In this document: in pieces, positions 38,377 through 48,497 of the stretch | Position numbering within the stretch: the first letter of the stretch is position 1 | Layout: the number at the start of each line of letters is the position of its first letter | Assembly (NCBI RefSeq): GCF_003144325.1 | Contig: NZ_PENS01000016.1 | Coordinates: 54,850 to 118,849, forward strand | DNA from: Proteus terrae | GTDB lineage: Bacteria; Pseudomonadota; Gammaproteobacteria; Enterobacterales; Enterobacteriaceae | Direction: 5' to 3' | Length of the DNA: 64,000 bases | Made by a program: the position numbers and the translations under genes | The notes under the pieces: generated by a model | What the model was told of the DNA's origin: nothing | What the model saw: only the letters and a program-made list of their open reading frames with translations | Databases searched by the model: none

Positions 38377-38973
38377 ATGGAACATTATATAAGCCTGTTT
38401 GTTCGTGCTGTTTTTATTGAGAATATGGCGCTCGCATTCTTCTTAGGGATGTGTACATTTCTCGCCGTTTCTAAAAACGTAAAAACAGCTTTTGGATTAG
38501 GTATCGCTGTTACCGTTGTTCTTGGTCTTTCTGTACCGTTGAATAACTTAGTTTACAACTATGTGTTACGTGATAATGCATTGATGGAAGGAGTTGATTT
38601 AAGTTTCTTAAACTTTATCACTTTCATTGGTGTGATCGCAGCACTGGTACAAATCCTTGAGATGATTTTAGACCGTTATTTCCCTGCACTTTATAATGCA
38701 TTAGGGATCTTCTTGCCTCTTATTACCGTTAACTGCGCCATCTTCGGTGGTGTGTCATTTATGGCACAACGTGACTATAACTTTAGTGAGTCTATTGTTT
38801 ATGGTTTTGGCTCTGGAGTTGGTTGGATGTTAGCCATCGTATTACTGGCTTCTATCCGTGAGAAAATGAAGTACGCGGATGTACCGGCAGGTATGAAAGG
38901 ATTAGGCGTTACTTTTGTCACCACAGGGTTGATGGCATTAGGTTTCATGTCCTTCTCTGGTGTTCAGCTATAA
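38377..38973 (+). CDS. nqrE: Na+-NQR subunit E
   Basis: 198 aa, homologous to NqrD with inverted topology, about six helices: [27 protein letters not shown] opening and [19 protein letters not shown] with the conserved Cys. Together with NqrD it holds the [2Fe-2S] centre in the membrane. Five bases after nqrD. Confidence 0.96.
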   Translation: MEHYISLFVRAVFIENMALAFFLGMCTFLAVSKNVKTAFGLGIAVTVVLGLSVPLNNLVYNYVLRDNALMEGVDLSFLNFITFIGVIAALVQILEMILDRYFPALYNALGIFLPLITVNCAIFGGVSFMAQRDYNFSESIVYGFGSGVGWMLAIVLLASIREKMKYADVPAGMKGLGVTFVTTGLMALGFMSFSGVQL

Positions 38974-38989
38974 AGGGTGAGAAGAACTC

Positions 38990-40216
38990 ATGGATATAAT
39001 TATTCTAGGTGTCGTGATGTTTACCCTGATTGTATTGGTGTTAACAGCATTGATTTTGTTCGCAAAATCAAAACTGGTCAATACAGGGGATATTTCAGTT
39101 GAGGTCAATGGAGACCCAGAAAAAAGTTTTGATGCACCAGCGGGTGATAAATTACTTAACGTATTATCAAACGAAGGTATTTTTATTTCATCTGCTTGCG
39201 GTGGTGGTGGCTCTTGTGGCCAGTGCCGCGTTAAAGTGCTTGAAGGTGGCGGTGATATTTTACCAACAGAACTTTCACATATTAACAAGCGTGAAGCTAA
39301 AGAAGGTTGTCGTTTAGCCTGTCAGGTAAACGTAAAAAATAATCTGAAATTAGAATTACCTGAAGAAATTTTCGGTGTTAAGAAATGGGAATGTGAAGTT
39401 ATCTCAAACGATAACAAAGCAACTTTCATTAAAGAATTAGTGTTAAAAATTCCTGAAGGTGAAGTTGTACCTTTCCGTGCTGGTGGATTTATTCAAATTG
39501 AATGTCCTCCTCATACGGTACGTTATGAAGATTTTGATGTACCTGAGGAGTATCGTGAAGATTGGGATAAATTTAATTTGTTCCGTTATGTTTCTGAGGT
39601 TAAAGAAACCACTGTACGTGCTTATTCAATGGCGAACTATCCTGAAGAGCATGGCATCATCATGTTAAACGTACGTATTGCAACACCTCCGCCACGAAAT
39701 CCTGATGTGCCACCAGGTATTATGTCATCGTATATTTGGTCACTAAAACCAGGTGATAAAGTGACAATTTCAGGCCCATTTGGTGAATTCTTCGCCAAAG
39801 AAACTGATGCTGAGATGATCTTTATTGGTGGTGGTGCGGGTATGGCGCCAATGCGTTCACATATCTTTGACCAATTAAAACGCTTACATTCTAAACGTAA
39901 AATCAGCTTTTGGTATGGTGCACGTTCTGTTCGTGAAATGTTCTACACTGAAGATTTCGATATGCTTGCAAAAGAAAACGAAAACTTCACATGGAATGTC
40001 GCACTTTCAGATGCATTGCCTGAAGATAATTGGACTGGCTATACTGGATTTATTCACAACGTGTTGTTTGAGAATTACCTCAAAAATCATCCTGCACCAG
40101 AAGATTGTGAATTCTATATGTGTGGACCGCCAGTGATGAATGCAGCAGTTATTAAAATGCTCAAAGATTTAGGCGTTGAAGATGAAAACATTATGCTGGA
40201 TGACTTTGGAGGTTGA
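38990..40216 (+). CDS. nqrF: Na+-NQR subunit F
   Basis: 408 aa, electron entry subunit. One N-terminal membrane helix, then a 2Fe-2S ferredoxin domain ([14 protein letters not shown] and later CRLACQ), an FAD domain ([11 protein letters not shown]), and an NADH-binding domain ([32 protein letters not shown]). It oxidises NADH and passes electrons to FAD and the iron-sulfur centre. Last structural gene; a GC-rich hairpin lies after it (40255-40276). Confidence 0.97.
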   Translation: MDIIILGVVMFTLIVLVLTALILFAKSKLVNTGDISVEVNGDPEKSFDAPAGDKLLNVLSNEGIFISSACGGGGSCGQCRVKVLEGGGDILPTELSHINKREAKEGCRLACQVNVKNNLKLELPEEIFGVKKWECEVISNDNKATFIKELVLKIPEGEVVPFRAGGFIQIECPPHTVRYEDFDVPEEYREDWDKFNLFRYVSEVKETTVRAYSMANYPEEHGIIMLNVRIATPPPRNPDVPPGIMSSYIWSLKPGDKVTISGPFGEFFAKETDAEMIFIGGGAGMAPMRSHIFDQLKRLHSKRKISFWYGARSVREMFYTEDFDMLAKENENFTWNVALSDALPEDNWTGYTGFIHNVLFENYLKNHPAPEDCEFYMCGPPVMNAAVIKMLKDLGVEDENIMLDDFGG

Positions 40217-40254
40217 TCCTAACTTCCGATAAAGCATAAATGAATGAAATGACA

Positions 40255-40276
40255 AGCGCCCACTTATGTGGGCGCT
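40255..40276 (+). terminator. GC-rich hairpin between nqrF and apbE
   Basis: Perfect 9-bp stem AGCGCCCAC / GTGGGCGCT with a TTAT loop and no T-tract. Likely lowers readthrough or marks an mRNA processing point between structural and maturation genes. Confidence 0.55.
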
Positions 40277-40296
40277 CATGATCAGAAGAGAGAGTT

Positions 40297-41319
40297 ATGT
40301 TAAAAAGAAAGATGATAAATTGGATAGTGATGCTGTCTGCATTAGTCCTATTATCTGCATGCGGTGAAAAACAGCAGGTATTAGAAGGCGAAACCATGGG
40401 AACTTATTACTCGATTAAATATGTTCCTGATAGTAATTCACCTCCACAAAACGTCTTACAAACAGAAATTGATCGTATTCTTGAAGAAGTGAACGATCAA
40501 ATGTCAACATACCGCCCTCATTCTGAACTCAGTCGTTTCAATCAAAGCCGTGAAATTAATACCCCATTTCCTGTTTCACCTGCGACAGCCAAAGTGGTAA
40601 GTGAAGCTATTCGCATTAATAAAATGACTGATGGTGCTTTAGATGTGACAGTGGGGCCGTTAGTTAATTTATGGGGATTTGGCCCAGAAGGCCGATTTAC
40701 GCATCAACCTTCTGAAGATGAATTAGAAAAACGTAAAAAGTGGATTGGTATTGATTACCTAGCTGTTGAAGGTAATACGTTAATTAAGAAGATCCCTGAG
40801 CTTTATGTCGATCTTTCTTCAATTGCCAAAGGCTATGGTGTTGATGCTGTAGCTGAATATTTAATTTCACAGAATATCACTAACTATATGGTTGATATTG
40901 GTGGTGAAGTAAGAACCCAAGGCGTGAATGGCAATGATAAGCTTTGGCGTATAGCGATTGAAAAACCGGCAAATGACGGCACAAAACAGAGTGTTCAGTT
41001 AATTATTGAACCGGGTGATAATTCAATTGCCACGTCTGGTGATTATCGTAACTATTTTGAAGAAAATGGTGTCCGTTTTTCTCATACTATTGACCCAACC
41101 ACTGGTCACCCTATTAAACATAACCTTGTTTCTATCACTGTTATTGTGCCAACTTGCATGAGTGCTGATGGTCTTTCAACAGGATTGAATGTTTTAGGGC
41201 CTGAAAAAGGGTTAGCAGTAGCAAACGAGCTAAATATTCCTGTCTTTATGATAGTGAAAACTGAAAATGGGTTTGAAGAGCGTTATAGTAAAGCGTTCGC
41301 CCCATTCTTGAAAAAATAG
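40297..41319 (+). CDS. apbE: FAD:protein FMN transferase
   Basis: 340 aa lipoprotein (lipobox LLSAC after about 24 residues). ApbE fold: GETMGTYYSIKY, STYRPHSELSRFNQS, DVTVGPLVNLWGFGPE, SSIAKGYGVDAVAEYL, DIGGEVRTQG, and HTIDPTTGHPIKHN with metal/FAD residues. It attaches FMN covalently to Thr of NqrB and NqrC, so its place after nqrF fits. Periplasmic face. Confidence 0.95.
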   Translation: MLKRKMINWIVMLSALVLLSACGEKQQVLEGETMGTYYSIKYVPDSNSPPQNVLQTEIDRILEEVNDQMSTYRPHSELSRFNQSREINTPFPVSPATAKVVSEAIRINKMTDGALDVTVGPLVNLWGFGPEGRFTHQPSEDELEKRKKWIGIDYLAVEGNTLIKKIPELYVDLSSIAKGYGVDAVAEYLISQNITNYMVDIGGEVRTQGVNGNDKLWRIAIEKPANDGTKQSVQLIIEPGDNSIATSGDYRNYFEENGVRFSHTIDPTTGHPIKHNLVSITVIVPTCMSADGLSTGLNVLGPEKGLAVANELNIPVFMIVKTENGFEERYSKAFAPFLKK

Positions 41320-41338
41320 AATTTAAGGAGAGAAGGTT

Positions 41339-41566
41339 ATGTTAAAAATATTTCTTTTTGCCTTCATCTTATTCTTAATTGCCTTCTTTGGAATGGCGTT
41401 AGGATATATTGTAAAGCGTAAGAGCCTTCAAGGTAGTTGTGGTGGTTTAGGAGCTATGGGGATAGAAAAAGAGTGCGATTGCCCTGAGCCATGTGATGCA
41501 CGTAAAAAACGTATGGCGAAAGAGTCCGCACGAGAAGAGCTACTAAAAAAGAATCGAATTCTTTAA
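41339..41566 (+). CDS. nqrM: Na+-NQR maturation factor
   Basis: 75 aa (DUF539): one N-terminal membrane helix (IFLFAFILFLIAFFGMALGYIV) and a short cysteine-rich tail, CGGLGAMGIEKECDCPEPC. NqrM delivers iron for the NqrD/NqrE centre. AAGGAGAG precedes the start; it ends the operon, with a perfect terminator after it. Confidence 0.93.
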   Translation: MLKIFLFAFILFLIAFFGMALGYIVKRKSLQGSCGGLGAMGIEKECDCPEPCDARKKRMAKESAREELLKKNRIL

Positions 41567-41588
41567 CAATAAGAAATATTCTTCAATA

Positions 41589-41628
41589 AAAAAAGAGTGA
41601 TGGATTTTAGTTGCCATCACTCTTTTTT
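41589..41628 (+). terminator. terminator of the nqr-apbE-nqrM operon
   Basis: 15-bp perfect stem AAAAAAGAGTGATGG / CCATCACTCTTTTTT with a 10-base loop. Confidence 0.92.
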
Positions 41629-41696
41629 ATTTCATTCTAAAAAAATTTAATAGAACTAAAGTAAGATCATAAAAAGCAAAACTTTTTGTCAAAGGA

Positions 41697-41909
41697 TTAC
41701 TTCCATGGATAAGGGTTTTGTCCCTCCCACTCTAAAACTTCTTTTTGGGCTTCTTCGTAGGAATAGTCATAATGCTCTTGAAGTTTACCAATCAATTGCT
41801 CTCGAGTGCCTTCGATAACATCAAGTTCATCATGGGTGATTTTTCCCCATTTTTCTTTTACTTTTCCTTTGAATAAATTCCAATCACCCGAAATTTTATT
41901 GTTTAACAT
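41697..41909 (-). CDS. yjbJ: CsbD-family stress protein
   Basis: 70 aa, hydrophilic, with the CsbD opening NNKISGDWNLFKGKVKEKWGKIT and a C-terminal YSYEEAQKEVLEW. Family members are general-stress proteins of unknown mechanism, often very abundant. Strong ribosome binding site AAGGAGG. A single-gene unit on the strand opposite to nqrM. Confidence 0.88.
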   Translation of the reverse strand: MLNNKISGDWNLFKGKVKEKWGKITHDELDVIEGTREQLIGKLQEHYDYSYEEAQKEVLEWEGQNPYPWK

Positions 41910-42001
41910 TTTATTCCTCCTTACTTATTTCCATCAGATAACATGATTAAGTGTAGAAGAGAATGAAGTGAAGATAAAAATGAATGCCTAAATCGACTTA
42001 T

Positions 42002-42874
42002 TTACTCTTTTCTAAATGCTTTCATATTTGCGGGTGAATCGACCATAACTGCATCAGCACCTAATTCAGTAGCCTGAATATAGTCTTTCTCTGTGTTGAT
42101 CCCAAAAAGAACAATATGAGCATTGCCACCAGCACGAAAACAAGACATTGCATCTTTATCCCAACTCAGAACTGAAGCGGAACGCGCTTCACCTAATGTG
42201 TACTTCTCAACAACTTCGACTTTTCGGTGAAGCTCTAGCCCATACCAACGAGTAATCTCTAAATTTTCAGGTAACAGGCAAACATGGCTCATAGTGATAT
42301 TGGCTAGAATATCACGAGTGATATCACGGCTTTCAAAACGTTGCACATTAGTCGGCAAAGCATCAAGAAATGCCGCGTTTGTAGAATAAACGCGAGTTCT
42401 ATCCAGTGCGTTATGATTACGAAGTACAGTTACTAATGCTTCACCTTGAGTTGCAGGATCAGCATCTGGTGATTTTAAATCAAGATAAAACTGTGTTGTG
42501 GGGAATTGAGTTAAGATTTCATCTAATGTCGGAATGGTGACACCTTTATTTCGATAAGGAAATTGCTGGGCTTCGCCAAATTTATAGCCGGCATCCCATT
42601 GCTTCAGTTGCTGTGCAGTAAATTCAGAAACACTGCCTTGCCCATTCGTTAAGCTTTTTAAATCACTAGGGCGATAAAGGACAGGAATATTATCTTTTGA
42701 TAATTGAATAGTGATCCAAATTGCATCAGCTTGATTAGAGAGCGCTGTTTTTATAGCAATTTCAGTATTTTCAGGAGCATCAGCTGTGCCACCACGATGT
42801 GCGATAATTTTAGGAGATGCCATAAGGGTTACAGAATAAAAAAAGAGAGAAACAGCGATAAATAATTTAATCAT
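42002..42874 (-). CDS. exported GDPD-like protein with degraded active site
   Basis: 290 aa with a signal peptide (MIKLFIAVSLFFYSVTLMA-SP). TIM-barrel glycerophosphodiester phosphodiesterase family: IIAHRGGTADAPENTEIA keeps His26-Arg27 and Glu35. The second motif, normally AIELDVQLTKDG..VVYHD, reads AIWITIQLSKDNIPVLYRPS here, so the metal ligands Glu and Asp are Trp53 and Thr55, and the catalytic His-Asp are Arg68-Pro69. Further family segments (FYLDLKSPDAD, GINTEKDYIQATELGADAVMVDSP) remain. Hydrolase activity is therefore doubtful; it may be a periplasmic binding protein. Stand-alone gene. Confidence 0.8.
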   Translation of the reverse strand: MIKLFIAVSLFFYSVTLMASPKIIAHRGGTADAPENTEIAIKTALSNQADAIWITIQLSKDNIPVLYRPSDLKSLTNGQGSVSEFTAQQLKQWDAGYKFGEAQQFPYRNKGVTIPTLDEILTQFPTTQFYLDLKSPDADPATQGEALVTVLRNHNALDRTRVYSTNAAFLDALPTNVQRFESRDITRDILANITMSHVCLLPENLEITRWYGLELHRKVEVVEKYTLGEARSASVLSWDKDAMSCFRAGGNAHIVLFGINTEKDYIQATELGADAVMVDSPANMKAFRKE

Positions 42875-43068
42875 GAAAAATTATTTCCTTGTTTTATATA
42901 TAGTTACAAAACAATATTTAAAATTAATGTAATTAATCAACGAGCAAAAACAATCTATCATCACTTTGTGACAATTCTATAAATAAACAGACTAATTCAG
43001 ATTTTTATGAGAAATACACCTCAATAGAGGGAGATAAGAGCGAATAAAAATTGTAGTTAATATTTATT

Positions 43069-43088
43069 TACTGTATATTTAAACAGTA
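43069..43088. promoter_or_regulatory. LexA box of dinB
   Basis: TACTGTATATTTAAACAGTA fits the LexA consensus TACTGTATATATATACAGTA at 18 of 20 positions (CTG-N10-CAG at 43071-43086), 20 bases before the dinB start. Confidence 0.92.
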
Positions 43089-43107
43089 CATAAAGTGAGG
43101 TGATTGT

Positions 43108-44163
43108 ATGCGTAAAATTATTCATGTTGATATGGATTGTTTTTATGCTGCGATTGAAATGCGAGATAATCCAGCACTAAAAGAGATCCCAATTGCGGTT
43201 GGAGGCCATGCTTCTAGTCGAGGTGTGATCTGCACGGCGAATTATCCCGCCCGTCGTTTTGGTGTCCGTAGTGCTATGTCAACGGCAACAGCGTTGAAGT
43301 TATGTCCTCACTTAAAAGTGCTACCCGGTAGGATGGCTTTCTATAAAGAAACATCAGCAAAAATACGCCAGATCTTTTCTCGTTATACTCATCTTATTGA
43401 ACCTCTTTCACTCGATGAAGCTTATCTTGATGTATCTGACAGTAAGCATTGTCATGGCTCTGCAACGTTGATGGCTCAAGAAATCCGCCAACAAATTTTT
43501 GATGAGTTAAATCTCACGGCATCCGCAGGTATTGCACCGATTAAATTTCTTGCAAAAATTGCCTCTGATATGAATAAACCAAATGGGCAATTTGTTATTA
43601 CACCAGAGCAAGTCGATGATTTTATTTTAAAATTACCACTTAATAAAATACCCGGCGTAGGTAAGGTGACATTTGCTCGTTTGCAAGAAATGGGGTTAGA
43701 AACTTGTGCCGATATTCGTCGCACCGATATCATTTCTTTAGTAAAAGTGTTTGGAAAATTTGGTCAAAATTTATGGGAACGCAGTCATGGTATCGATGAA
43801 CGTGAAATTAACCCAGATAGACTCAGGAAATCAGTCGGAGTTGAACGCACTTTTGCCTCAGATATTAATTCTTGGGATGATTGCTTGGCATTACTTGATG
43901 GATTGTATAGCGAATTAGAAAGGCGATTAACAAAAGTTAAACCTGACCTAAGGATAGCAAGGCAAGGCGTTAAATTAAAATTTGATGATTTTCAATTAAC
44001 GACACAAGAGCATACTCATCCTATTTTAGAAAAAGCTGATTTAATCAATATTGCCTATCAAGCATGGCATGAGCGTCGAAATGGCAGAGGTGTGCGCTTG
44101 ATCGGATTTCATGTCACATTGCAAGATCCACAAATAGAACGACAACTTCTTTTAGCGCTATAA
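43108..44163 (+). CDS. dinB: DNA polymerase IV
   Basis: 351 aa Y-family polymerase: IIHVDMDCFYAAIEMRDNP with the first catalytic Asp, SLDEAYLDVS with Asp-Glu, the helix-hairpin-helix IPGVGKVTFARL, and the little-finger domain with SVGVERTFASDI. Low-fidelity translesion synthesis in the SOS response. The LexA box is directly upstream and GTGAGGTG serves as ribosome binding site. A shared terminator (44174-44205) follows. Confidence 0.96.
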   Translation: MRKIIHVDMDCFYAAIEMRDNPALKEIPIAVGGHASSRGVICTANYPARRFGVRSAMSTATALKLCPHLKVLPGRMAFYKETSAKIRQIFSRYTHLIEPLSLDEAYLDVSDSKHCHGSATLMAQEIRQQIFDELNLTASAGIAPIKFLAKIASDMNKPNGQFVITPEQVDDFILKLPLNKIPGVGKVTFARLQEMGLETCADIRRTDIISLVKVFGKFGQNLWERSHGIDEREINPDRLRKSVGVERTFASDINSWDDCLALLDGLYSELERRLTKVKPDLRIARQGVKLKFDDFQLTTQEHTHPILEKADLINIAYQAWHERRNGRGVRLIGFHVTLQDPQIERQLLLAL

Positions 44164-44173
44164 AAATTAAAAA

Positions 44174-44205
44174 AACCATAGTCGAACAACAGATAGACTA
44201 TGGTT
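44174..44205. terminator. bidirectional terminator between dinB and the receptor gene
   Basis: Perfect 10-bp stem AACCATAGTC / GACTATGGTT with an A-run on the left and a 12-base loop. Confidence 0.8.
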
Positions 44206-44227
44206 AATTCAGTTAATCTATATAGTA

Positions 44228-46390
44228 TTACCAGCGATAATTCATCGTTGCCGTCATCGTTCTGCCAATGCCATAAAAACATGCAGTATCACCAGCACAA
44301 GATGCAACATAATGTTTATTCGCAATATTATTCATATTAAGCTGAATTTCAGCACCTTTTAAAGAAGGTGATAGCTCACCTAATGAATAACCAATCATTG
44401 CATCGTAAAGAGTCACTGCAGGTACACTAACTGTATTTTTGGTATCGCCTTGAGACACACCTACATATCTGACACCAACACCCGCTTTAGCGCCATTAAA
44501 TAGCCCAGAGGTTTCATCATATTGACCCCAAAGTGATGCCATATGCTTAGGAACTCTAGGGAGTTCTTTTCCTTGTGTTCCTGCAATAATGGTTTTTCTT
44601 ACTTCAGTATCGGTATAAGCATAACTGCTGATAAATGAAATATTTTCAGTTAATTGGCTATTAATTTGTGCTTCAACACCACGGCTTCTAATTTCACCTA
44701 CTGGTTCAAAATATGCTTTTTCAGCATTGTAGTTGGTAACATTACGTTGTTGTAATTGATAAATAGAGAGTGTTGCCAATGTTTGCTCATTTGGTGTCAG
44801 GTATTTTATTCCAGCCTCTAATTGACGACCTTCGCTAGGCTCAAAAGGGGCACTTCCTGGTGCTCGGCGAGTTTGTAAATTAGGTTCAAACGAAGTGCTA
44901 TAACTAATATATGGCGAAATACCATTATCAAAAGCATATAAAAGCCCTGCACGACCCGTTAATTTATGATCATCTTGCTGATCATAGCTTTTAGCTAAGA
45001 AATCATGAGTACGAACTTGAGCCCAATCTTGGCGTAATCCTGCAAGTAAGATCCAATTTTTCCATTCGATCTGATCTTGTAGATATAACCCAATTTGGTC
45101 ACGCTTTTGTAGCTGATCGGTCGCAGGTTTTTGTAAACTCATATCGATTGGATAGTGGTAGTTAGGATCACGCCAATCAAGATCGTACTCTGGTCCCATT
45201 GCTCGAAGCAAATTATCTTGATCTTTGCTCCATTGATAATCAATACCAGCAATCACAGTATGATTAAGTTTTGCAGTGGTAAAGTCGGCTTGCAAACGAG
45301 TATCTATTCCTAAAGTATCTGTTTCACGCTGCTCTTGTTGCGCTCGGCGTTCAAGAATATAAGGGTTATCTTTTCTTAAAGAGCCAAATACAAGATATTT
45401 ATATTTTTGATTAATATGGCTATATCGAGCATTTTGTACAATTTTTAGTGAATCACTAAATTCATGTTCAAATTCATAGCCTATACCATATTGTTGACGC
45501 CATGATTTATGGTAATCGGGATTGTTAACATCAAAATCAAAGGGAATAGTACCCGCCGGAGTGCTTTTAACCGTACCATAAGCAGGTAAAAAATTACGAT
45601 ATCCAGCTTCAGGATCTTGCTGAATAAAGCTTAGTAGCGTTAAGCGAGTTTGTTCATTAGGTAAGAAAGTAATAGCTGGAGCAAGTGCAACACGTTCTTC
45701 TTTATAGTTTTTTATTTGCGTGTGTTGTGTTTTTGCAACACCGTTTAGGCGATAAAGCACACGATTGTCATCACTTAATGCACCTGAAAAATCAAAAGCA
45801 GTTTCTGCTAATTTATCATTGCCTGCTCGTACTTGAATATGGCGAATAGGGGATGCAGTTGGTCTTTTGCTTGTCATTGCCACAAGGCCACCCGGATTGA
45901 CTTGGCCATAAAGAACGGATGCAGGCCCTCTGACCACTTCAACACGCTCTAATAACCAGGGATCAATTGCACCAGTTGATGATGAAGCTCCCATTCCATA
46001 ACTTAGGCCGTCAAGAAAACGAGGGGCATAACTGTATCCACGAATAAAAACCTCATCATTACGATTAGAACTTCCACGATATTCTGTGAAAACTCCGGGC
46101 GTATAACGTAATGCTTGAGAAACTGAACTGACATCTTGAGCATCCATTTGATCACGCGTGATCACACTAATGGATTGTGGTGTTTTTTCAATTTCACTTG
46201 GTGTTTTATTTGTTGATAGCGTTTTTGTTGCTACAAAACCGGAAACAGGCGCTTGAGGATCTTGCGATGGAGATGCCGTAACAATTATCTTTTCAGGTAT
46301 ATTTTGATTGACGGCAGCATGAATTTGAACAGAGAGAAAACTTAGAGGTAAGGCGAGAAAGACGCTAGCAACGTAATTTTTATTAGACAC
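44228..46390 (-). CDS. TonB-dependent siderophore receptor
   Basis: 720 aa from the GTG at 46390, chosen because AAAGGG lies before it and a signal peptide follows (NKNYVASVFLALPLSFLSVQIHA); the frame extends further upstream only by running into the Fur box. TonB box-like EKIIVTASPS, plug domain (SVITRDQMDAQDVSSVSQALRYTPGV; RVEVVRGPASVLYGQVNPGG), and a beta-barrel ending in MNYRW with a terminal aromatic. Of the ferrichrome/ferrioxamine (FhuA/FoxA) class; the ligand is not clear from sequence. A Fur box lies upstream. Confidence 0.9.
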   Translation of the reverse strand: MSNKNYVASVFLALPLSFLSVQIHAAVNQNIPEKIIVTASPSQDPQAPVSGFVATKTLSTNKTPSEIEKTPQSISVITRDQMDAQDVSSVSQALRYTPGVFTEYRGSSNRNDEVFIRGYSYAPRFLDGLSYGMGASSSTGAIDPWLLERVEVVRGPASVLYGQVNPGGLVAMTSKRPTASPIRHIQVRAGNDKLAETAFDFSGALSDDNRVLYRLNGVAKTQHTQIKNYKEERVALAPAITFLPNEQTRLTLLSFIQQDPEAGYRNFLPAYGTVKSTPAGTIPFDFDVNNPDYHKSWRQQYGIGYEFEHEFSDSLKIVQNARYSHINQKYKYLVFGSLRKDNPYILERRAQQEQRETDTLGIDTRLQADFTTAKLNHTVIAGIDYQWSKDQDNLLRAMGPEYDLDWRDPNYHYPIDMSLQKPATDQLQKRDQIGLYLQDQIEWKNWILLAGLRQDWAQVRTHDFLAKSYDQQDDHKLTGRAGLLYAFDNGISPYISYSTSFEPNLQTRRAPGSAPFEPSEGRQLEAGIKYLTPNEQTLATLSIYQLQQRNVTNYNAEKAYFEPVGEIRSRGVEAQINSQLTENISFISSYAYTDTEVRKTIIAGTQGKELPRVPKHMASLWGQYDETSGLFNGAKAGVGVRYVGVSQGDTKNTVSVPAVTLYDAMIGYSLGELSPSLKGAEIQLNMNNIANKHYVASCAGDTACFYGIGRTMTATMNYRW

Positions 46391-46462
46391 AATAGAACCC
46401 TTTAGTTTTTTATTTTTTAACTTTAAATATGGAAGCCATGAAAATATCACTCTGAAAATATT

Positions 46463-46487
46463 AATGCTAATGATAATGATTAGCATT
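46463..46487. promoter_or_regulatory. Fur box of the TonB receptor
   Basis: Perfect 9-bp inverted repeat AATGCTAAT / ATTAGCATT around GATAATG. The central 19 bases (46466-46484) match 16 of 19 positions of the Fur consensus. About 75-95 bases before the start. Confidence 0.85.
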
Positions 46488-46642
46488 CTATATGTTTAAT
46501 TTATTAAGATTTATTTTTTATTCCATAATGGAATAAGTGATTATGTAATTGGCTACATAAGGAATAAATTATGATCTTTAAGGGAAATAGCGTGTAAATT
46601 GAGGGGATAATTTATTTCTTGGTGATAGTTATAGGCACAAAA

Positions 46643-46663
46643 AACCCGCCAATTAAGCGGGTT
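46643..46663 (-). terminator. terminator of pepD
   Basis: Stem AACCCGC / GCGGGTT with a T-run on the minus-strand side, 24 bases after the pepD stop. Confidence 0.85.
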
Positions 46664-46686
46664 CCATTATTAACATTAAAGCGAAA

Positions 46687-48144
46687 TTATTTAGCTGGGA
46701 TCGCTTTTAAAATCGCAGTTAATAATTGCCAGTATTGACCGACGCTTTTAACGTGAACACGTTCATCTGGTGAGTGAGCACCACGGATTGTTGGTCCAAT
46801 AGAAACCATATCCATATCTGGGTAAGGTTTTTTGAACAGACCACACTCAAGACCAGCGTGGATAACCATGATGTTTGGCACTTTATCAAACAGTTGTTGG
46901 TAAGTGTCACGCACTAAATGCATAACAGGAGAGTCCGCATCTGGTTTCCAACCAGGGTAACCGCCTTTGGTTTCGATATCCGCTTTAGCTAGTTTTGCCA
47001 ATGCTGTCAGCATACTAACAACATAAGTTTTACCGCTATCAATCAGAGAACGAATTAAGCACAGGATCTCTACTTTATCGTCAACAATGCTAACAACACC
47101 TACGTTTAATGAAGTTTCAACAACACCTTCAACATCGTCACTCATACGAATAACACCATTTGGCATAGCATTAAGTAGGTTGATTAAGCGTTCTTGGCAA
47201 TCTGCTGTGAAAACTTTTTTATCTGTTGTTGTATCAATTAATTCAATTTTCAGATTTTTTTCAGCAATAGCTAATTCTGTTTTTAATAGAGCTTCAAATT
47301 TCGCTTTTACTTCGTCTAGCTGGCTTGCTTTATCCGCTGGAATTGCAAAAACAATGTTTGCTTCACGAGGAATAGCATTACGCAGTGTACCACCGTGAAA
47401 ATCAATTAATTTCAGTGATAATTCTTCGGCATGACCTGCTAAGAAACGCGCTAATAATTTATTTGCGTTACCTAAACCTAAATGGATATCACCACCTGAG
47501 TGACCGCCATTTAATCCTTTCAGAACCAGTTGTTTAACAACGTGGCCTGCTGGAATTGCATCGTAAGAAAGGCTTACTGTGGTTTTAACATCAATACCAC
47601 CCGCACAGCCCATGTAGATTTCACCTTCTTCTTCAGAGTCTGTGTTGATAAGAATATCAGCTTGTAACCAACCTGGTTGTAAACCAAATGCTCCGTCCAT
47701 GCCTGTTTCTTCAGTCATGGTTAACAGGACTTCTAATGGGCCGTGTTTAACAGTATCGTCAGCTAAAACAGCTAATGCAGATGCCATACCTACACCATTA
47801 TCAGCACCTAATGTAGTGCCTTTAGCTTTGATCCACTCACCGTCAATGTAAGGTTGAATCGGATCTTTAGTGAAGTCGTGAACGGTGTCGTTGTTTTTTT
47901 GTGGCACCATATCTAAGTGTGCTTGTAAAACAACGGCTTTACGATCTTCCATGCCTTTAGTTGCTGGTTTACGAATTAAAATATTGCCAACTGCATCGCG
48001 CTGTGCAAAAAGACCTTTTTCACTTGCCCAAGAAAGAATATGGGAAGCTAAGGCTTCTTCATGATGTGATGGATGTGGAATCGAACAAATTTTTGCAAAA
48101 ATATCCCATAGTGGTTGTGGGGATAGAGTAGATAGTTCAGACAC
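46687..48144 (-). CDS. pepD: aminoacyl-histidine dipeptidase (peptidase D)
   Basis: 485 aa, M20C metallopeptidase: VLQAHLDMVPQ (His, Asp), TLGADNGVGMA (bridging Asp), TMTEETGMDGAFG (Glu pair), NTDSEEEGEIYMGCAGG (Asp), and GLECGLF with the later MVSIGPTIRGAHSPDE His. It hydrolyses Xaa-His dipeptides such as carnosine and also Cys-Gly. Divergent from gpt, as in E. coli. Stand-alone unit with a terminator. Confidence 0.95.
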   Translation of the reverse strand: MSELSTLSPQPLWDIFAKICSIPHPSHHEEALASHILSWASEKGLFAQRDAVGNILIRKPATKGMEDRKAVVLQAHLDMVPQKNNDTVHDFTKDPIQPYIDGEWIKAKGTTLGADNGVGMASALAVLADDTVKHGPLEVLLTMTEETGMDGAFGLQPGWLQADILINTDSEEEGEIYMGCAGGIDVKTTVSLSYDAIPAGHVVKQLVLKGLNGGHSGGDIHLGLGNANKLLARFLAGHAEELSLKLIDFHGGTLRNAIPREANIVFAIPADKASQLDEVKAKFEALLKTELAIAEKNLKIELIDTTTDKKVFTADCQERLINLLNAMPNGVIRMSDDVEGVVETSLNVGVVSIVDDKVEILCLIRSLIDSGKTYVVSMLTALAKLAKADIETKGGYPGWKPDADSPVMHLVRDTYQQLFDKVPNIMVIHAGLECGLFKKPYPDMDMVSIGPTIRGAHSPDERVHVKSVGQYWQLLTAILKAIPAK

Positions 48145-48497
48145 GATGGATCTCCTCTAACAGCATCTGTGTTATTGATAGCCTACCGCTTTTTTAAGGG
48201 CTAGCTTTATTATTCTGAGCGTTATACGCCAATGTAGTTGAGAATATCACTTTCTTCTGATGAATGCGTCATCCTATTCACATCTCTATCTAAGAAATTA
48301 GATCTCTATTTGTATTCATTTTTTTATATAGTTTGTTTTTTAATCATAAAAAGACATTACAGAAAAAAATAAGGATAATCTCACCTGTTTTCACGTTTTC
48401 TCTGGTTTTTAGGCGCTCAAATCACTATAATCTCGCGCAACCTTTTTTTCCGCAAAAAAGCTTCTCTCGAAATTCAAGTAGCTAGGATCACAATATT
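48145..48497. other. pepD-gpt divergent intergenic region
   Basis: 353 bases between two divergent starts. AT-rich, presumably holding both promoters. No gene or strong dyad was seen. Confidence 0.5.
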
